Shown here piece by piece: positions 17,134 through 26,007 of a stretch of 64,000 bases of DNA. The stretch lies in contig NZ_PCPS01000002.1 of the NCBI RefSeq assembly GCF_002975405.1, forward strand, positions 620,001 to 684,000, read 5' to 3'. Position numbers and translations under genes: made by a program. The DNA comes from Arthrobacter sp. MYb229. Its GTDB lineage: Bacteria; Actinomycetota; Actinomycetes; Actinomycetales; Micrococcaceae. A model generated the notes under the pieces. It was not told where the DNA came from, did not search any database, and was given only the letters and a program-made list of their open reading frames with translations. The stretch's first letter is position 1, and the number at the start of each line of letters is the position of its first letter.

Positions 17134-18549
17134 ATGTCTCAGCTATCCAAACGCACCACAGCGCTGCACCAGCTCTCCGCCCGCGAGCTCGGCCAGAGGT
17201 ATGCGGCCAAAGAGCTCTCCCCGGTCGACGTCGCCGAGGCGGTGATCACCCGGATCCAGGAACGCGAACCGGTGCTGAACGCCATGTATCAGTTCGATCC
17301 GGAAGACATTCGCCGCCAAGCCCGGATGAGTGAAAAACGTTGGGCAACCGGGCAGCAACGCGGTGCCCTGGATGGGGTGCCAGCCACGGTGAAGGAAAAC
17401 GTGGCCCGCGCGGGAATTCCCATGCCCTCGGGGACCGCGCTGGCCAATCCGAAGGTTCCCAGCGCCAACGCACCGATCACCGACCGGATTCTCGAAGCCG
17501 GATCGGTGATCCTCGGATCCACCACGATGCCGGACTGGGGCATGCTCTCCTCGGGCGTCTCGAGCCTGCACGGCATTTCGCGCAGCGCCTGGAATCCGGC
17601 GTGGACCACCGGCGGCTCCAGCGCCGGGGCCGGGTCGGCGGCCGCGGCAGGGTACGGTCCGCTCCATGTGGGAACGGACATTGGCGGTTCGATTCGGCTG
17701 CCCGGCGGCTGGCAGGGGCTGGCCACGCTCAAGCCGAGCGCCGGGCTGATTCCGCTGGATGCCCCGTATATCGGACGCGCCGCGGGACCTATGGGGCGCA
17801 CGGTGGATGACATCGCGGCGTTCATGTCCATTCTCGGCCAGCCAGACATCCGCGATTATTCCGCGCGCCCCTATGCGCCCATGGACTTCGAAAACCCGCG
17901 GGACAACGTGCGGGGTTTGAAGGTCGGGCTGCATACCGTGGCCAATGCCGGAGCCGAGGTCGATCCCGAGGTGCTTGCCGCCGTGCAAGCGGTCGCGGAG
18001 ACCTTCGCGGAAGCCGGGGCCAACGTGCAGCGGCTGGATCCGTTTATCGATCAAGGCATGCTGGACCGGCTCGACAAGTTCTGGCGCACCCGTTCCTGGG
18101 CCGACTACCGGGAGCTTTCCGAAGCAGACCAGGCGAAAGTCCTGGACTACATCGTGCGTTGGTGCGCCGGCGGCGCCGGATTTGATGGTGCGGACACCAT
18201 CCGGAACTTCGGCGCGATCGACCAGATGCAACGGGCCACGATCGCCGCGACCGCAGGCTTCGATCTGGTGATCTCCCCGGTCTCGCCGATGGCCGCCTTC
18301 CCCGCCGAGCAGCCGATGCCGGTGGTGGACCCGGATGCGACCATGAGCCACATCGCCTTCACCGTTCCGTACAACATGTCGGGCCAACCTGCTGCCACGG
18401 TCAATTGCGGGTTCACCGCCAACGGGCGGCCCATTGGGGTGCAGCTCTCCGCCCGGGTCGGCGCCGATGCCGATCTGCTGCGCGCGGCACGCTGGTATGA
18501 GGCGCATCGCCAGGCGCAGGCAACACCGAATTGGCTGGCCCTGGACTAG
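17134..18549 (+). CDS. Amidase-signature family hydrolase
   Basis: A 471-residue amidase-signature enzyme with the Ser-cisSer-Lys triad. The Lys lies in PATVKENVARAG near residue 87, the cis-Ser in TTGGSSAGAGSAAAAG near residue 160, and the nucleophile in GTDIGGSIRLPG near residue 188. It hydrolyses amides to a carboxylate plus ammonia or an amine. It is the last gene of the importer operon, 28 bp after the ATPase, so it probably acts on the imported compound. No signal peptide is present, so it works in the cytoplasm. The substrate is not determined. Confidence 0.92.
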   Translation: MSQLSKRTTALHQLSARELGQRYAAKELSPVDVAEAVITRIQEREPVLNAMYQFDPEDIRRQARMSEKRWATGQQRGALDGVPATVKENVARAGIPMPSGTALANPKVPSANAPITDRILEAGSVILGSTTMPDWGMLSSGVSSLHGISRSAWNPAWTTGGSSAGAGSAAAAGYGPLHVGTDIGGSIRLPGGWQGLATLKPSAGLIPLDAPYIGRAAGPMGRTVDDIAAFMSILGQPDIRDYSARPYAPMDFENPRDNVRGLKVGLHTVANAGAEVDPEVLAAVQAVAETFAEAGANVQRLDPFIDQGMLDRLDKFWRTRSWADYRELSEADQAKVLDYIVRWCAGGAGFDGADTIRNFGAIDQMQRATIAATAGFDLVISPVSPMAAFPAEQPMPVVDPDATMSHIAFTVPYNMSGQPAATVNCGFTANGRPIGVQLSARVGADADLLRAARWYEAHRQAQATPNWLALD

Positions 18550-18585
18550 GCCCACCGGGCACGGTCGAGCCTGCCCTTTGGGGGA

Positions 18586-19362
18586 TCAGGGCTCGGCCGG
18601 GCTGCCGAAGGAGGCCAAGGCGGCCAATGCTTCGCGCTCCTCGGCGCCCAGCAGATGCCCGTAGTATTCGAATAGGCTGCTGCGCGCCAGATGCTCCGCC
18701 AGATGTGCATCCTTTTGCTCGATGGCCGCAAACACCTCGGCGTGATGATCGATGGTGCGCAGCATCAGTGCATGGTCATCCGAGCTTTGCTCGATGCGCG
18801 AGGCGATGAGCTGTTCAATTGATTGGCGCACGGCTTCGCCGGAGATCTGCAACAAGGCATGGCCACTGGCCTTGGCGACGACATCATGGAAATCGAGGTC
18901 AGCTTCGCTGAAGGCCATTTGGCCCTGCAGGCGCGCGGCCCGCATGCGCGCCATCGCCTTTTCCAGCTGCAAGAGATCGGCATCCGTGCGCCTCGTCGCG
19001 GCGAGCGAGTTCGCCGAGGACTCCAGGGTCATGCGGTAGATGAGCAGATCGGCAAGGCTGGAGGCGGAAGTATGGGTGAGCCGGGTGATCATTTTGCGCA
19101 GCGGCGTGGCCGTAGGGGAAAGCACCACCGCTCCGCGCGGATCACCCGGGCGGGAGGCGATCATGCCGCTGCTTTCAAGCACCCGCATCGCTTCGCGCAC
19201 CGAGGACCGGCTGATCTGGAAACGGGTCACCAGTTCGCGCTCGCCGGGCAGGTGGTCGCCGATTTTCAGCTCCCCGGCGAGCACCTGATTCTCGATATGG
19301 CTGACAATCGCCTCGAAGGCGCGGGTCTTCGCCGCGGCCGGAGCTTCGGGTGTCTGCGGCAA
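18586..19362 (-). CDS. FadR-subfamily GntR regulator (FCD domain), second copy
   Basis: A 258-residue paralogue of the regulator at 11025-11783, with the same layout: GntR winged helix (GDHLPGERELVTRFQISR, SSVREAMRVLESSGMI) and FCD domain (DLDFHDVVAKASGHALL). The frame is open upstream to 19593, but a TTG at 19362 preceded by AAAGGA seven bases away is the best start. A run of nine G on the coding strand (plus-strand C at 19396-19404) lies just upstream. It follows the SDR gene on the same strand and probably belongs to the dehydrogenase operon. Confidence 0.88.
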   Translation of the reverse strand: MPQTPEAPAAAKTRAFEAIVSHIENQVLAGELKIGDHLPGERELVTRFQISRSSVREAMRVLESSGMIASRPGDPRGAVVLSPTATPLRKMITRLTHTSASSLADLLIYRMTLESSANSLAATRRTDADLLQLEKAMARMRAARLQGQMAFSEADLDFHDVVAKASGHALLQISGEAVRQSIEQLIASRIEQSSDDHALMLRTIDHHAEVFAAIEQKDAHLAEHLARSSLFEYYGHLLGAEEREALAALASFGSPAEP

Positions 19363-19418
19363 CTTAAAATCCTTTCCCTCAGGGTTCTCGCTGCACCCCC
19401 CCCCAGCTGGTGTGCAGG

Positions 19419-20189
19419 CTAATTTGGCGGGGTGAAGCGTCCGTCGATTGCGGTCCAGCCGCCGTCGACCGTCAGCACCGAGCCGGTGACAAAACTTGAG
19501 GCCGCCGAGGCCAGGTATACGATGGCCCCGGCCATTTCTTCGGGTTTGGCCCAGCGTCCCAGTGCGCTCTTCTCGGAATAGGCGTTGTACCACTGTTCGT
19601 TCGCCTTGATCTGGCTGGTCAGCGGGGTCTCCACAACGCCGGGGGCAATGACGTTAACGCGGACTGACTGGCCGCCGAACTCGGCCGCGGCGGTGCGCAC
19701 CAGCTGGACCAGCGCCGCCTTGGTGGCCGCGTAGACGCTCTGCCCGGGCTCGACGACCGTGGCGCGGATGGAGGCGATGCCGATAATCGACCCGCCGCCG
19801 TTGGCCGCCATCCGCGGGGCGAAGGCCTGGAGCAGTGCGAAGGAGGCGCGCAGGTTCAGATTCACCACGCGATCGAATTCCTCCATGGAGTAGTCCACGA
19901 TGCGCTTGCGAACGTTGGTGGCCGCGGTGAAAACCAGCGCGCTGATGTCGCTGTATTCGGCGGCTGCCGCCCGTACGGCCTGGAAATCCAGGACATCGAG
20001 TTCCAGCACGGAAGCGTTCGCGCCGAGTTCGCCGGCGGTGACCTGGACCGCTGCCAGGTCGCGATCGGCGCAGATGACCGCGGCGCCATGGGCGCCGAGG
20101 GCCAGCGCGGCCTCGCGGCCAATGCCGCTGCCTGCGCCAATCACCAGGACGCGGCGGCCGGAAAACTGAAACAACTGCGTGTAATCCAT
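19419..20189 (-). CDS. Short-chain dehydrogenase/reductase
   Basis: A 256-residue classical SDR. The Rossmann motif is GAGSGIG (residues 18-24), an Asp after beta-2 (CADRD) suggests NAD preference, and the active-site set is Ser in IGIASIRATV with YAATK (Tyr/Lys) near residue 153. The C-terminus keeps FVTGSVLTVDGGW. It converts an alcohol to a ketone or aldehyde or the reverse. It lies between the aldehyde dehydrogenase and the regulator in one operon, which suggests an alcohol, aldehyde, acid sequence. Confidence 0.92.
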   Translation of the reverse strand: MDYTQLFQFSGRRVLVIGAGSGIGREAALALGAHGAAVICADRDLAAVQVTAGELGANASVLELDVLDFQAVRAAAAEYSDISALVFTAATNVRKRIVDYSMEEFDRVVNLNLRASFALLQAFAPRMAANGGGSIIGIASIRATVVEPGQSVYAATKAALVQLVRTAAAEFGGQSVRVNVIAPGVVETPLTSQIKANEQWYNAYSEKSALGRWAKPEEMAGAIVYLASAASSFVTGSVLTVDGGWTAIDGRFTPPN

Positions 20190-20217
20190 CGATGAATCTT
20201 TCTCTGAGGACTGCTAG

Positions 20218-21666
20218 TTACGGCCTGATCATGGCCATGCGGGTCACGGTGAATTCTTCGATGGCGAAGCGCGGTCCCTCGCGGCCTATGCCCGAATCCT
20301 TGACCCCGCCATAGGGCATGATGTCGGAACGGAAGCCCGGAATTTCGTTGACTACCACCCCGCCGACTTCCAGCTCATCGATGGCCCGGAACGCGGTTTT
20401 CAGGCAGGTGCTGTAGATCGCCGCCTGCAGGCCATAGCGCGAATCATTGACCAGTTCGAAGGCGGTGTCCAGATCCGGGACACTGCGCAGGCAGATCACC
20501 GGCCCGAAAATTTCCTCGCACCACAGCTGCGCATCGGTGGGCACTCCGCTCATCACCGTGGGCCGGATGGCCCCGTCGCGCACCTCGCCGCCGCTCAGCA
20601 CCTGCGCGCCGCGTTCGACGGCGGCGGTGATCCAAGCCATGATGCGCTGGGTGGAGGCTTCATTGATCACCGGCGCCACGCGGGTGTCGGCCGAGCGGGG
20701 GTCGCCCACGATGACCTCGGAGATGCGGGCGAGCAGCTGCCGTTCAAATTCCTTGGCGATTTTCTGATCGAGGAGCACCCGCTGCACCGAGATGCAGGCC
20801 TGCCCATTGGCATAGAACCCACCGCGAAGCACCGCGTCCACCGCGTCCGGGATCACCGCGTCGGCGGCCACGATGAAGCCGGTGTTGGATCCCAGCTCGA
20901 GCACCGCCTTGCGTGGTGCCGCGTTTTTCGCGATCTGGTGGCCTACCGCGGCGGAGCCGGTGAAGGAGACGACGGCCGAGCGCGGGTCGTCGACGAGTAG
21001 CTCCCCGACCTCGATCCCGCCGGTGACTAGCTGCACCGCCGCGGCGCTGACCCGATGCTCGGCAAGCGCCTCGCGGATCAGGTGGACCGCCCACAGTGTG
21101 GCCAAAGGGGTGTTGGGGGCGGGCTTGAGAATGATGGGGCAGCCGGCGGCGAGGGCCGGAGCCAGCTTGTGGCTTGCCAGCAGCAGCGGGTAGTTGAATC
21201 CGGCGATGCCAATGACAATTCCTGCCGGCTTGCGGGTCCAGTAGCCGATCATTCCCGCACCGGATGGCTGAAGGTCCAGCGGGACCGTTTCGCCATGGGC
21301 GTGGGCGACCTCTTCGGCCGCCGCGGCCCAGGTAGTCAGGGTTCTTGCGACCTCAACGCGGCAGTCGACCAGCGGCTTGCCGGTTTCCAGCACCAGCAGG
21401 TTTTCCAGCTCTTCGCGATGGGCGGCGAGTTTCTCGTGGACCGCAAGCAGAATTGCCCGTCGGGTTCCGGTGCTCAGCCGCGCGATTTCCTTGGCGACTG
21501 CCTGCGCCGCATCGAGCGCTTGGCTCGCATGCTCGGTGGTGCCGACCGGAGCCTGGGCAACGATCGATGAATCGTAGGGGAAGACGACTGGTGCGGAGCT
21601 TTCGCACGGAACCCACGCGTCACCAATGGGCAAGCCATCCGGGAAGGCCTTTGAATAAGTGGACAC
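20218..21666 (-). CDS. NAD(P)-dependent aldehyde dehydrogenase
   Basis: A 482-residue aldehyde dehydrogenase. The general base Glu is in LELGSNTGF near residue 254 and the nucleophile Cys in GQACISVQR near residue 291. The dinucleotide region contains ILKPAPNTPLATL and SFTGSAAVG. It oxidises an aldehyde to the carboxylate. It is first in the operon with the SDR and the FadR-type regulator. A perfect operator palindrome sits 36 bp upstream of its start (21702-21720). The exact substrate is unknown; the SSADH/lactaldehyde dehydrogenase group is the closest in feel. Confidence 0.93.
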   Translation of the reverse strand: MSTYSKAFPDGLPIGDAWVPCESSAPVVFPYDSSIVAQAPVGTTEHASQALDAAQAVAKEIARLSTGTRRAILLAVHEKLAAHREELENLLVLETGKPLVDCRVEVARTLTTWAAAAEEVAHAHGETVPLDLQPSGAGMIGYWTRKPAGIVIGIAGFNYPLLLASHKLAPALAAGCPIILKPAPNTPLATLWAVHLIREALAEHRVSAAAVQLVTGGIEVGELLVDDPRSAVVSFTGSAAVGHQIAKNAAPRKAVLELGSNTGFIVAADAVIPDAVDAVLRGGFYANGQACISVQRVLLDQKIAKEFERQLLARISEVIVGDPRSADTRVAPVINEASTQRIMAWITAAVERGAQVLSGGEVRDGAIRPTVMSGVPTDAQLWCEEIFGPVICLRSVPDLDTAFELVNDSRYGLQAAIYSTCLKTAFRAIDELEVGGVVVNEIPGFRSDIMPYGGVKDSGIGREGPRFAIEEFTVTRMAMIRP

Positions 21667-21701
21667 CGTTCCTGCTTTCGCGTCGTCGACTATCAGAAGC
21701 T

Positions 21702-21720
21702 CTACTGGTCTGACCAGTAG
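21702..21720. promoter_or_regulatory. Perfect FadR-type operator palindrome
   Basis: CTACTGGTCTGACCAGTAG is a perfect 19-bp palindrome centred on 21711, in the region between the aldehyde dehydrogenase (minus) and the GntR gene (plus). Its core equals the site before the importer (11876-11892), so one or both FCD regulators probably act at both places. Confidence 0.7.
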
Positions 21721-21901
21721 ATGACCAAAGCTAATCAGTGATCTAGCTCGCAGTCAATGGATTTCGCCTAAATGGCACCAACTATTGCGAAAACTCCTAA
21801 ATTCATTGACATGTGGTGATGCACCGGGAACAGTGATTCTCACCAAATAACTTCTGGATACCAACAATCGCGGGCAACCGCCGGAGCACGAGGCGGTGAC
21901 G

Positions 21902-22540
21902 ATGACTTCCGAATGGCGGAGCAATGTCTCCCTGGCCCGGGAAACCGCGGGAGTAATCAGCGAACGCGTATTCTCCGGGCGCTACCATCCCGGACAGGTT
22001 CTTGCGCAGAGCAAGCTGTCCCAAGAGCTCGGCTTGAGCCGCACCCCCTTGCGGGAAGCCTTGAGCCTGCTTGAGCGAGAGGGAATCATCTGCATCGACG
22101 CGGGCGGCCGCGCGACGGTCCGGAGCATGGCCGGAAGCCAACTCCGCGAGGCGCTGGTCTTTCGCGAAGTGCTCGAATCCGCGGCGTGCAAAATGGTGTG
22201 CGGCCAACTGCCCGAAACGGTGCTGGATGATCTTCAGCGGTTGATCCAGCAGGCCCGCACCGGTGATCAACGCCCGATGTCCAGATTCCACCTGGCGCTT
22301 CTCGACGCTTCGGACAACAGCCACCTGCAATGTTTTTCAGGCTTGGTGCGGATGACCGAAGAAGTCATCCTTCCCGGCCTCGGACGGCACGGGCAGGCAT
22401 TTGAAAATTCGCTAACCGACTTAGCGAAGCTTGTCCTCGCCCTACGCGAAGGTGCTAGCGGCAGGGCTCTGCAGCACCTCTCCGAGTACTTCCAAAAGCA
22501 ACTAGCTCTCCTGGACAATCCTGAAAGGCATTCCCCGTGA
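21902..22540 (+). CDS. GntR-family regulator (FCD type)
   Basis: A third GntR regulator in the cluster, 212 residues. The winged helix contains YHPGQVLAQSKLSQELGLSR and TPLREALSLLEREGII. A compact FCD domain follows. The ATG at 21902 is preceded by GAGG at good spacing; a GTG six bases earlier is the alternative. Its stop overlaps the start of the next dehydrogenase gene (GTGA), so it is cotranscribed with and probably controls that gene. Confidence 0.88.
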   Translation: MTSEWRSNVSLARETAGVISERVFSGRYHPGQVLAQSKLSQELGLSRTPLREALSLLEREGIICIDAGGRATVRSMAGSQLREALVFREVLESAACKMVCGQLPETVLDDLQRLIQQARTGDQRPMSRFHLALLDASDNSHLQCFSGLVRMTEEVILPGLGRHGQAFENSLTDLAKLVLALREGASGRALQHLSEYFQKQLALLDNPERHSP

Positions 22541-23649
22541 AAACTTATAACATTGCAGCAATTCCCGGAGACGGCATCGGCCCCGAGGTCATGGACGGGT
22601 CGCTGAAAGTACTGGCCGCGGCCCAGCAGGCGTTTGGGTTTGCGCTTCAGCTGACCAAATATGAGGCGGGGGCACAGCATTACCTGCAGACCGGAGAATT
22701 ATGGGGCACCGAACTTGCCGAACAACTTCGCGGTCACGAGGCAATCCTTTTCGGCGCCATGGGCGACCCCGCGGTGGAACCCGGAATCCTCGAGCGCGGC
22801 TTCATCTTGGCGATGCGCCAGGAATTCGAGCAAGCCGTGAACCTGCGTCCGGTAAAGCTCTATCCGGGTGTGGCAACGCCCATCGCCGGGCTGACTCCCG
22901 AACGCTGCGATCTGGTGATCGTCCGGGAAAACACCGAGGGCGCCTATGTGGGCCAGGGGTCCACCATTCACGCAAACACCGAGCACACCGTGGCGGTGCA
23001 AGAATCGGTTAATACCCGTGCGGGCATCACACGAGTGGTCGAATACTCATTCAAATTAGCCGCCAGCCGGCGCGGAAAACTCACCCTGTGCCATAAGAAA
23101 AACATCCTCATCGAAGCCGGCAAGCTATGGCAGGAAGTGGTCACGCAGGTCGGGGCACGCTACCCGCAGGTCGAAGTGGACTATGTCCATGTAGACGCCA
23201 TGTGCTTCCACCTGCCGGTAGCCCCGGAACGATTCGACGTGGTGGTCACCGATAACCTGTTCGGCGATATCATCACCGACTTGGGTGCGGTGATCCAGGG
23301 CGGACTCGGTGTGGCAGCCAGCGCGAACCTGAACCTCGACGGATCGGCCCCGAGCATGTTCGAAGCCATCCACGGTTCGGCCCCAGACATCGCTGGCAAG
23401 GGGTGGGCTAATCCCGTCGGCGCCGTTTTGTCCGCGGCCATGCTGCTGGCGCATCTGGGCGAAACTCAAGCGGCACTGGCCGTCGAATCCGCCGCGGTGC
23501 ACGTACTCGGCGAACTCCCGGTGCTCGCCGGCCCGGATATGGGAATGGATACCACAGGGATCGCCGAGGCGATTGCGCTTCAGGTTTCGCAGGAGTTCGA
23601 GAAGGTGGGCGGCCACTCGGTGATGAACAGCCTGGCCGAGGTGCGCTGA
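22537..23649 (+). CDS. Isopropylmalate/tartrate-type beta-decarboxylating dehydrogenase
   Basis: A 370-residue member of the isocitrate/isopropylmalate dehydrogenase family. Seen are the IPGDGIGPEV start, the substrate Arg cluster in ERGFILAMRQEFEQAVNLRPVK, the Tyr in VRENTEGAYVG, the LCHKKNI segment with its Lys, the metal Asp pair in VVTDNLFGDIITD and the C-terminal HGSAPDIAGKG NAD loop. It could be a 3-isopropylmalate dehydrogenase or a D-malate/tartrate dehydrogenase. Its place in a regulated catabolic cluster, with no leu genes nearby, favours the catabolic type. The GTG start overlaps the GntR stop. Confidence 0.88.
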   Translation: MKTYNIAAIPGDGIGPEVMDGSLKVLAAAQQAFGFALQLTKYEAGAQHYLQTGELWGTELAEQLRGHEAILFGAMGDPAVEPGILERGFILAMRQEFEQAVNLRPVKLYPGVATPIAGLTPERCDLVIVRENTEGAYVGQGSTIHANTEHTVAVQESVNTRAGITRVVEYSFKLAASRRGKLTLCHKKNILIEAGKLWQEVVTQVGARYPQVEVDYVHVDAMCFHLPVAPERFDVVVTDNLFGDIITDLGAVIQGGLGVAASANLNLDGSAPSMFEAIHGSAPDIAGKGWANPVGAVLSAAMLLAHLGETQAALAVESAAVHVLGELPVLAGPDMGMDTTGIAEAIALQVSQEFEKVGGHSVMNSLAEVR

Positions 23650-23803
23650 GCGAGAATTGCGGACTCTCGCTGATCGTCAACCCGGGGCAGGCCTGCCTGG
23701 CGACTCGCGCGCACCAAGGCGAGCCCGAACGACATGTGGCGGTAAGGCTTCGTTTGCCGCTAGGTCATTGGCTGGTCAATTGCCGACGGTAGCGTAGCCA
23801 GTC

Positions 23804-24637
23804 ATGAGTCGGCTATTTGTAGCAATCGGGGATTCGTTCACCGAGGGTGTGGGGGACTGGGAACCTCGCCTGCCCAATGGGGTGCGTGGCTGGGCGGATC
23901 GAGTGGCTAAGCAGCTCTCCAAAGAAGATCCCGGGTGGCGCTACGCCAACCTTGCTATCCGCAGCCGCCGGCTGGATCGAATCATCGAAGAGCAGATCGA
24001 ACCGGCCCTTGCCATGAACCCGGATGTCATCAGCTTTTATGCCGGCGGAAATGACATTCTGGAGTTTCGCAAGGATCTGGATGCGGTGCTGGCAAATTAC
24101 ACTGCCGCGGTAGAGCGGCTGGCAACCTCCGGGGCCCAAATTTTGCTGTTTACCGGCTTCGACATCCCGGTGCACCCAATGCTTGCTCCGTTTAAGCGGC
24201 GCAACTGGAAATTCAACGATCGTGTCCGGGAGCTAGCACTTCAGCACGGTGACACGGTCACGTTGGTGGACTACTGGGAATGGGAGGTCTACAGGGATCG
24301 GCGCATGTGGGACGTCGACAAGCTGCATATGAATCGGGCCGGGCATCGCTACATGGCCATCAGGGTTTTAGAGATCCTGGGGGCCAACCATCAGCTTGCA
24401 TTCGAAGACTTCGGCGACATCGAGCGGGTATCTCCGGTGCAGGCGGTGCGTCGCGACGTGGAGTGGCTGCGCCAGTGGGTCCTGCCGATGTTCGGACGCA
24501 GAATTCGCGGGGTGACCTTGGGAGATGAGCTCGAACCGAGATGGCAGCAGCCGATACGTCCGGCGGACGGCATGAAGAAGCTATACCGCAAGGGGCTGCA
24601 GAAAAAGGCCAGGCGGCACGCCAAAACGCCGGATTAG
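23804..24637 (+). CDS. SGNH/GDSL-family hydrolase
   Basis: A 277-residue esterase-like protein of the SGNH fold. Block I is GDSFTEGVG (nucleophile Ser at residue 10), block III is AGGNDILE near residue 82, and block V is DKLHMNRAGH near residue 175 with the Asp/His pair. No signal peptide is seen, and the C-terminus is basic (KGLQKKARRHAKTPD). Widespread in Arthrobacter-like genomes; substrate unknown. It is a single gene followed by a terminator. Confidence 0.9.
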   Translation: MSRLFVAIGDSFTEGVGDWEPRLPNGVRGWADRVAKQLSKEDPGWRYANLAIRSRRLDRIIEEQIEPALAMNPDVISFYAGGNDILEFRKDLDAVLANYTAAVERLATSGAQILLFTGFDIPVHPMLAPFKRRNWKFNDRVRELALQHGDTVTLVDYWEWEVYRDRRMWDVDKLHMNRAGHRYMAIRVLEILGANHQLAFEDFGDIERVSPVQAVRRDVEWLRQWVLPMFGRRIRGVTLGDELEPRWQQPIRPADGMKKLYRKGLQKKARRHAKTPD

Positions 24638-24644
24638 CCAGATA

Positions 24645-24701
24645 AGCAAGCAGGGGTCCCGCCGCCGCCCCAACGGACCAGCGGCAGAACCCCTGCTTGC
24701 T
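24645..24701. terminator. Bidirectional terminator
   Basis: A 13-bp stem, AGCAAGCAGGGGT at 24645-24657 pairing with its complement at 24689-24701, lies between the convergent SGNH hydrolase and VOC genes. Confidence 0.75.
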
Positions 24702-24711
24702 GATTGTTGAA

Positions 24712-25134
24712 CTAGCCGCCAGGATTCTCCATGGCTTCTGGGCTCATCCATGCGATTTCCCAGACGTGGCCGTCGGGATCTTTCACGGCCGCTTGGTACA
24801 TTCCCGGGAACGGCTCGTCAGCCGCGCGGTAGATGCTCCCGCCGCCGGTCTGGGCATTGACTACGAACTCGTCCACGCCCTCCCGGGTGTCAGCCGAGAT
24901 GGCGTTGAGCGTCTCGCGGTGCGGTGCGCCCAGTGCGGGCACATCTCCATCGACCAGGAAGCTGGCAAAGAATTCCTGGACCAGCACCATCACGGTGATG
25001 TTATCGCTGATCATCCAGGAGGAAGCGTTCTCGTCAGAGAAGACCGGGTTCTTCTCGAACCCCAACGAAGCGTAGAAAGTGTCCGCCTTGGCTAGGTCAG
25101 CGGTGGGTAAATTGACGAAGATCATCCGGCTCAT
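24712..25134 (-). CDS. VOC (glyoxalase/extradiol) family protein
   Basis: A 140-residue single-module vicinal-oxygen-chelate protein with the paired beta-alpha-beta-beta-beta layout: MIFVNLPTADLAKADTFYASLGF at the N-terminus and KDPDGHVWEIAW at the C-terminus. The ATG at 25134 has a GAGGT ribosome-binding site seven bases away; a TTG six bases upstream is less likely. Members include glyoxalase I, fosfomycin-resistance enzymes and proteins of unknown role; nothing here decides between them. Confidence 0.87.
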   Translation of the reverse strand: MSRMIFVNLPTADLAKADTFYASLGFEKNPVFSDENASSWMISDNITVMVLVQEFFASFLVDGDVPALGAPHRETLNAISADTREGVDEFVVNAQTGGGSIYRAADEPFPGMYQAAVKDPDGHVWEIAWMSPEAMENPGG

Positions 25135-25260
25135 ACTCAATACCTCGTTCGGTTGGGGGAAAGGCGCTTAATGCGCCCGGCACTTACTTTGCCCTACCAA
25201 GTCACGCGGAACAAGAGGTAATGTATGCAAATTTTCGGGACGCAAATTGAGCCTTGATGC

Positions 25261-25301
25261 GAAACGGCCCCGATCCTCGTCACGAGGATCGGGGCCGTTT
25301 C
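25261..25301. terminator. Strong hairpin terminator
   Basis: A perfect 20-bp inverted repeat with a single central base (arms 25261-25280 and 25282-25301), GC-rich inside and ending in A and T runs. It sits after the thioesterase gene on the minus strand and also downstream-facing for plus-strand reading. Confidence 0.75.
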
Positions 25302-25343
25302 CACACCGCCAACCGGGTAATGGCTGAAGGCATCCGCTGGAAG

Positions 25344-25766
25344 TTAGATAAGAGCCTTGGTGATTTCCAGGGGAATACGGTCACGGGTGTAGGTGATGTG
25401 GTCATAGCCGTGTGGTTCTGGCTTGCCGTCTTCGCCGATGTTCACGAACACAATCTTCTCGATGGTCAGGATGGATTCCTGGGTGAAGATGTTGCGTACC
25501 TCGGCACGCAGCGTGACCGAGGTGCGACCGAAGTCGATGGCGGTCAGGCCCATCTCAATGAGGTCGCCTTCCTTGGCGGAAGCGATGAAGTTGATTTCGG
25601 ACATGAATTTGGTGACCACGTGCTTGTTGCCAAGCTGGATGATCGAGTAGATGGCCGCCTCTTCGTCGATCCAACGCAGCAAGCTTCCGCCGAACAGCGT
25701 GCCATTTGCATTGAGGTCTTCGGGGCGAACCCATTTGCGCGTATGAAAAGTAATACCCTTAGCCAT
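25344..25766 (-). CDS. Acyl-CoA thioesterase (hotdog fold, YciA type)
   Basis: A 140-residue hotdog thioesterase that hydrolyses acyl-CoA to acid and CoA in the cytoplasm. The family segment NANGTLFGGSLLRWIDEEAA contains the catalytic Asp and the following Glu, and the central helix and HVVTKFMSEINF strand match. It is a single-gene unit with its own terminator. Acyl specificity cannot be predicted. Confidence 0.9.
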   Translation of the reverse strand: MAKGITFHTRKWVRPEDLNANGTLFGGSLLRWIDEEAAIYSIIQLGNKHVVTKFMSEINFIASAKEGDLIEMGLTAIDFGRTSVTLRAEVRNIFTQESILTIEKIVFVNIGEDGKPEPHGYDHITYTRDRIPLEITKALI

Positions 25767-26007
25767 ACTGAAAATGCTAGGTCAGAATGGGAGTTAACGC
25801 TGTAAGGCCGTGCACATTGTCACCGAAAACACACTTTGCTCCACGGTAGGAGCCGCAGCAGCACCACCGCGGAATCGATCAGCTGGCATCGTTGAAGCTG
25901 CGCGGCCAGTCGCACTCCGAATTGAAAGATGCCAGCTGAGGTCGCTGTTGGTAGTCTCAAAACAGGTAGTAGGAAACTAATGGCGCCATAGGCAAAGGCA
26001 GGTGAAG

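Noticed and set aside
17143-18555. A 470-codon open frame antisense to the amidase gene.
   Set aside because: Same reason: the amidase triad is clear on the other strand and the antisense frame has no family features.
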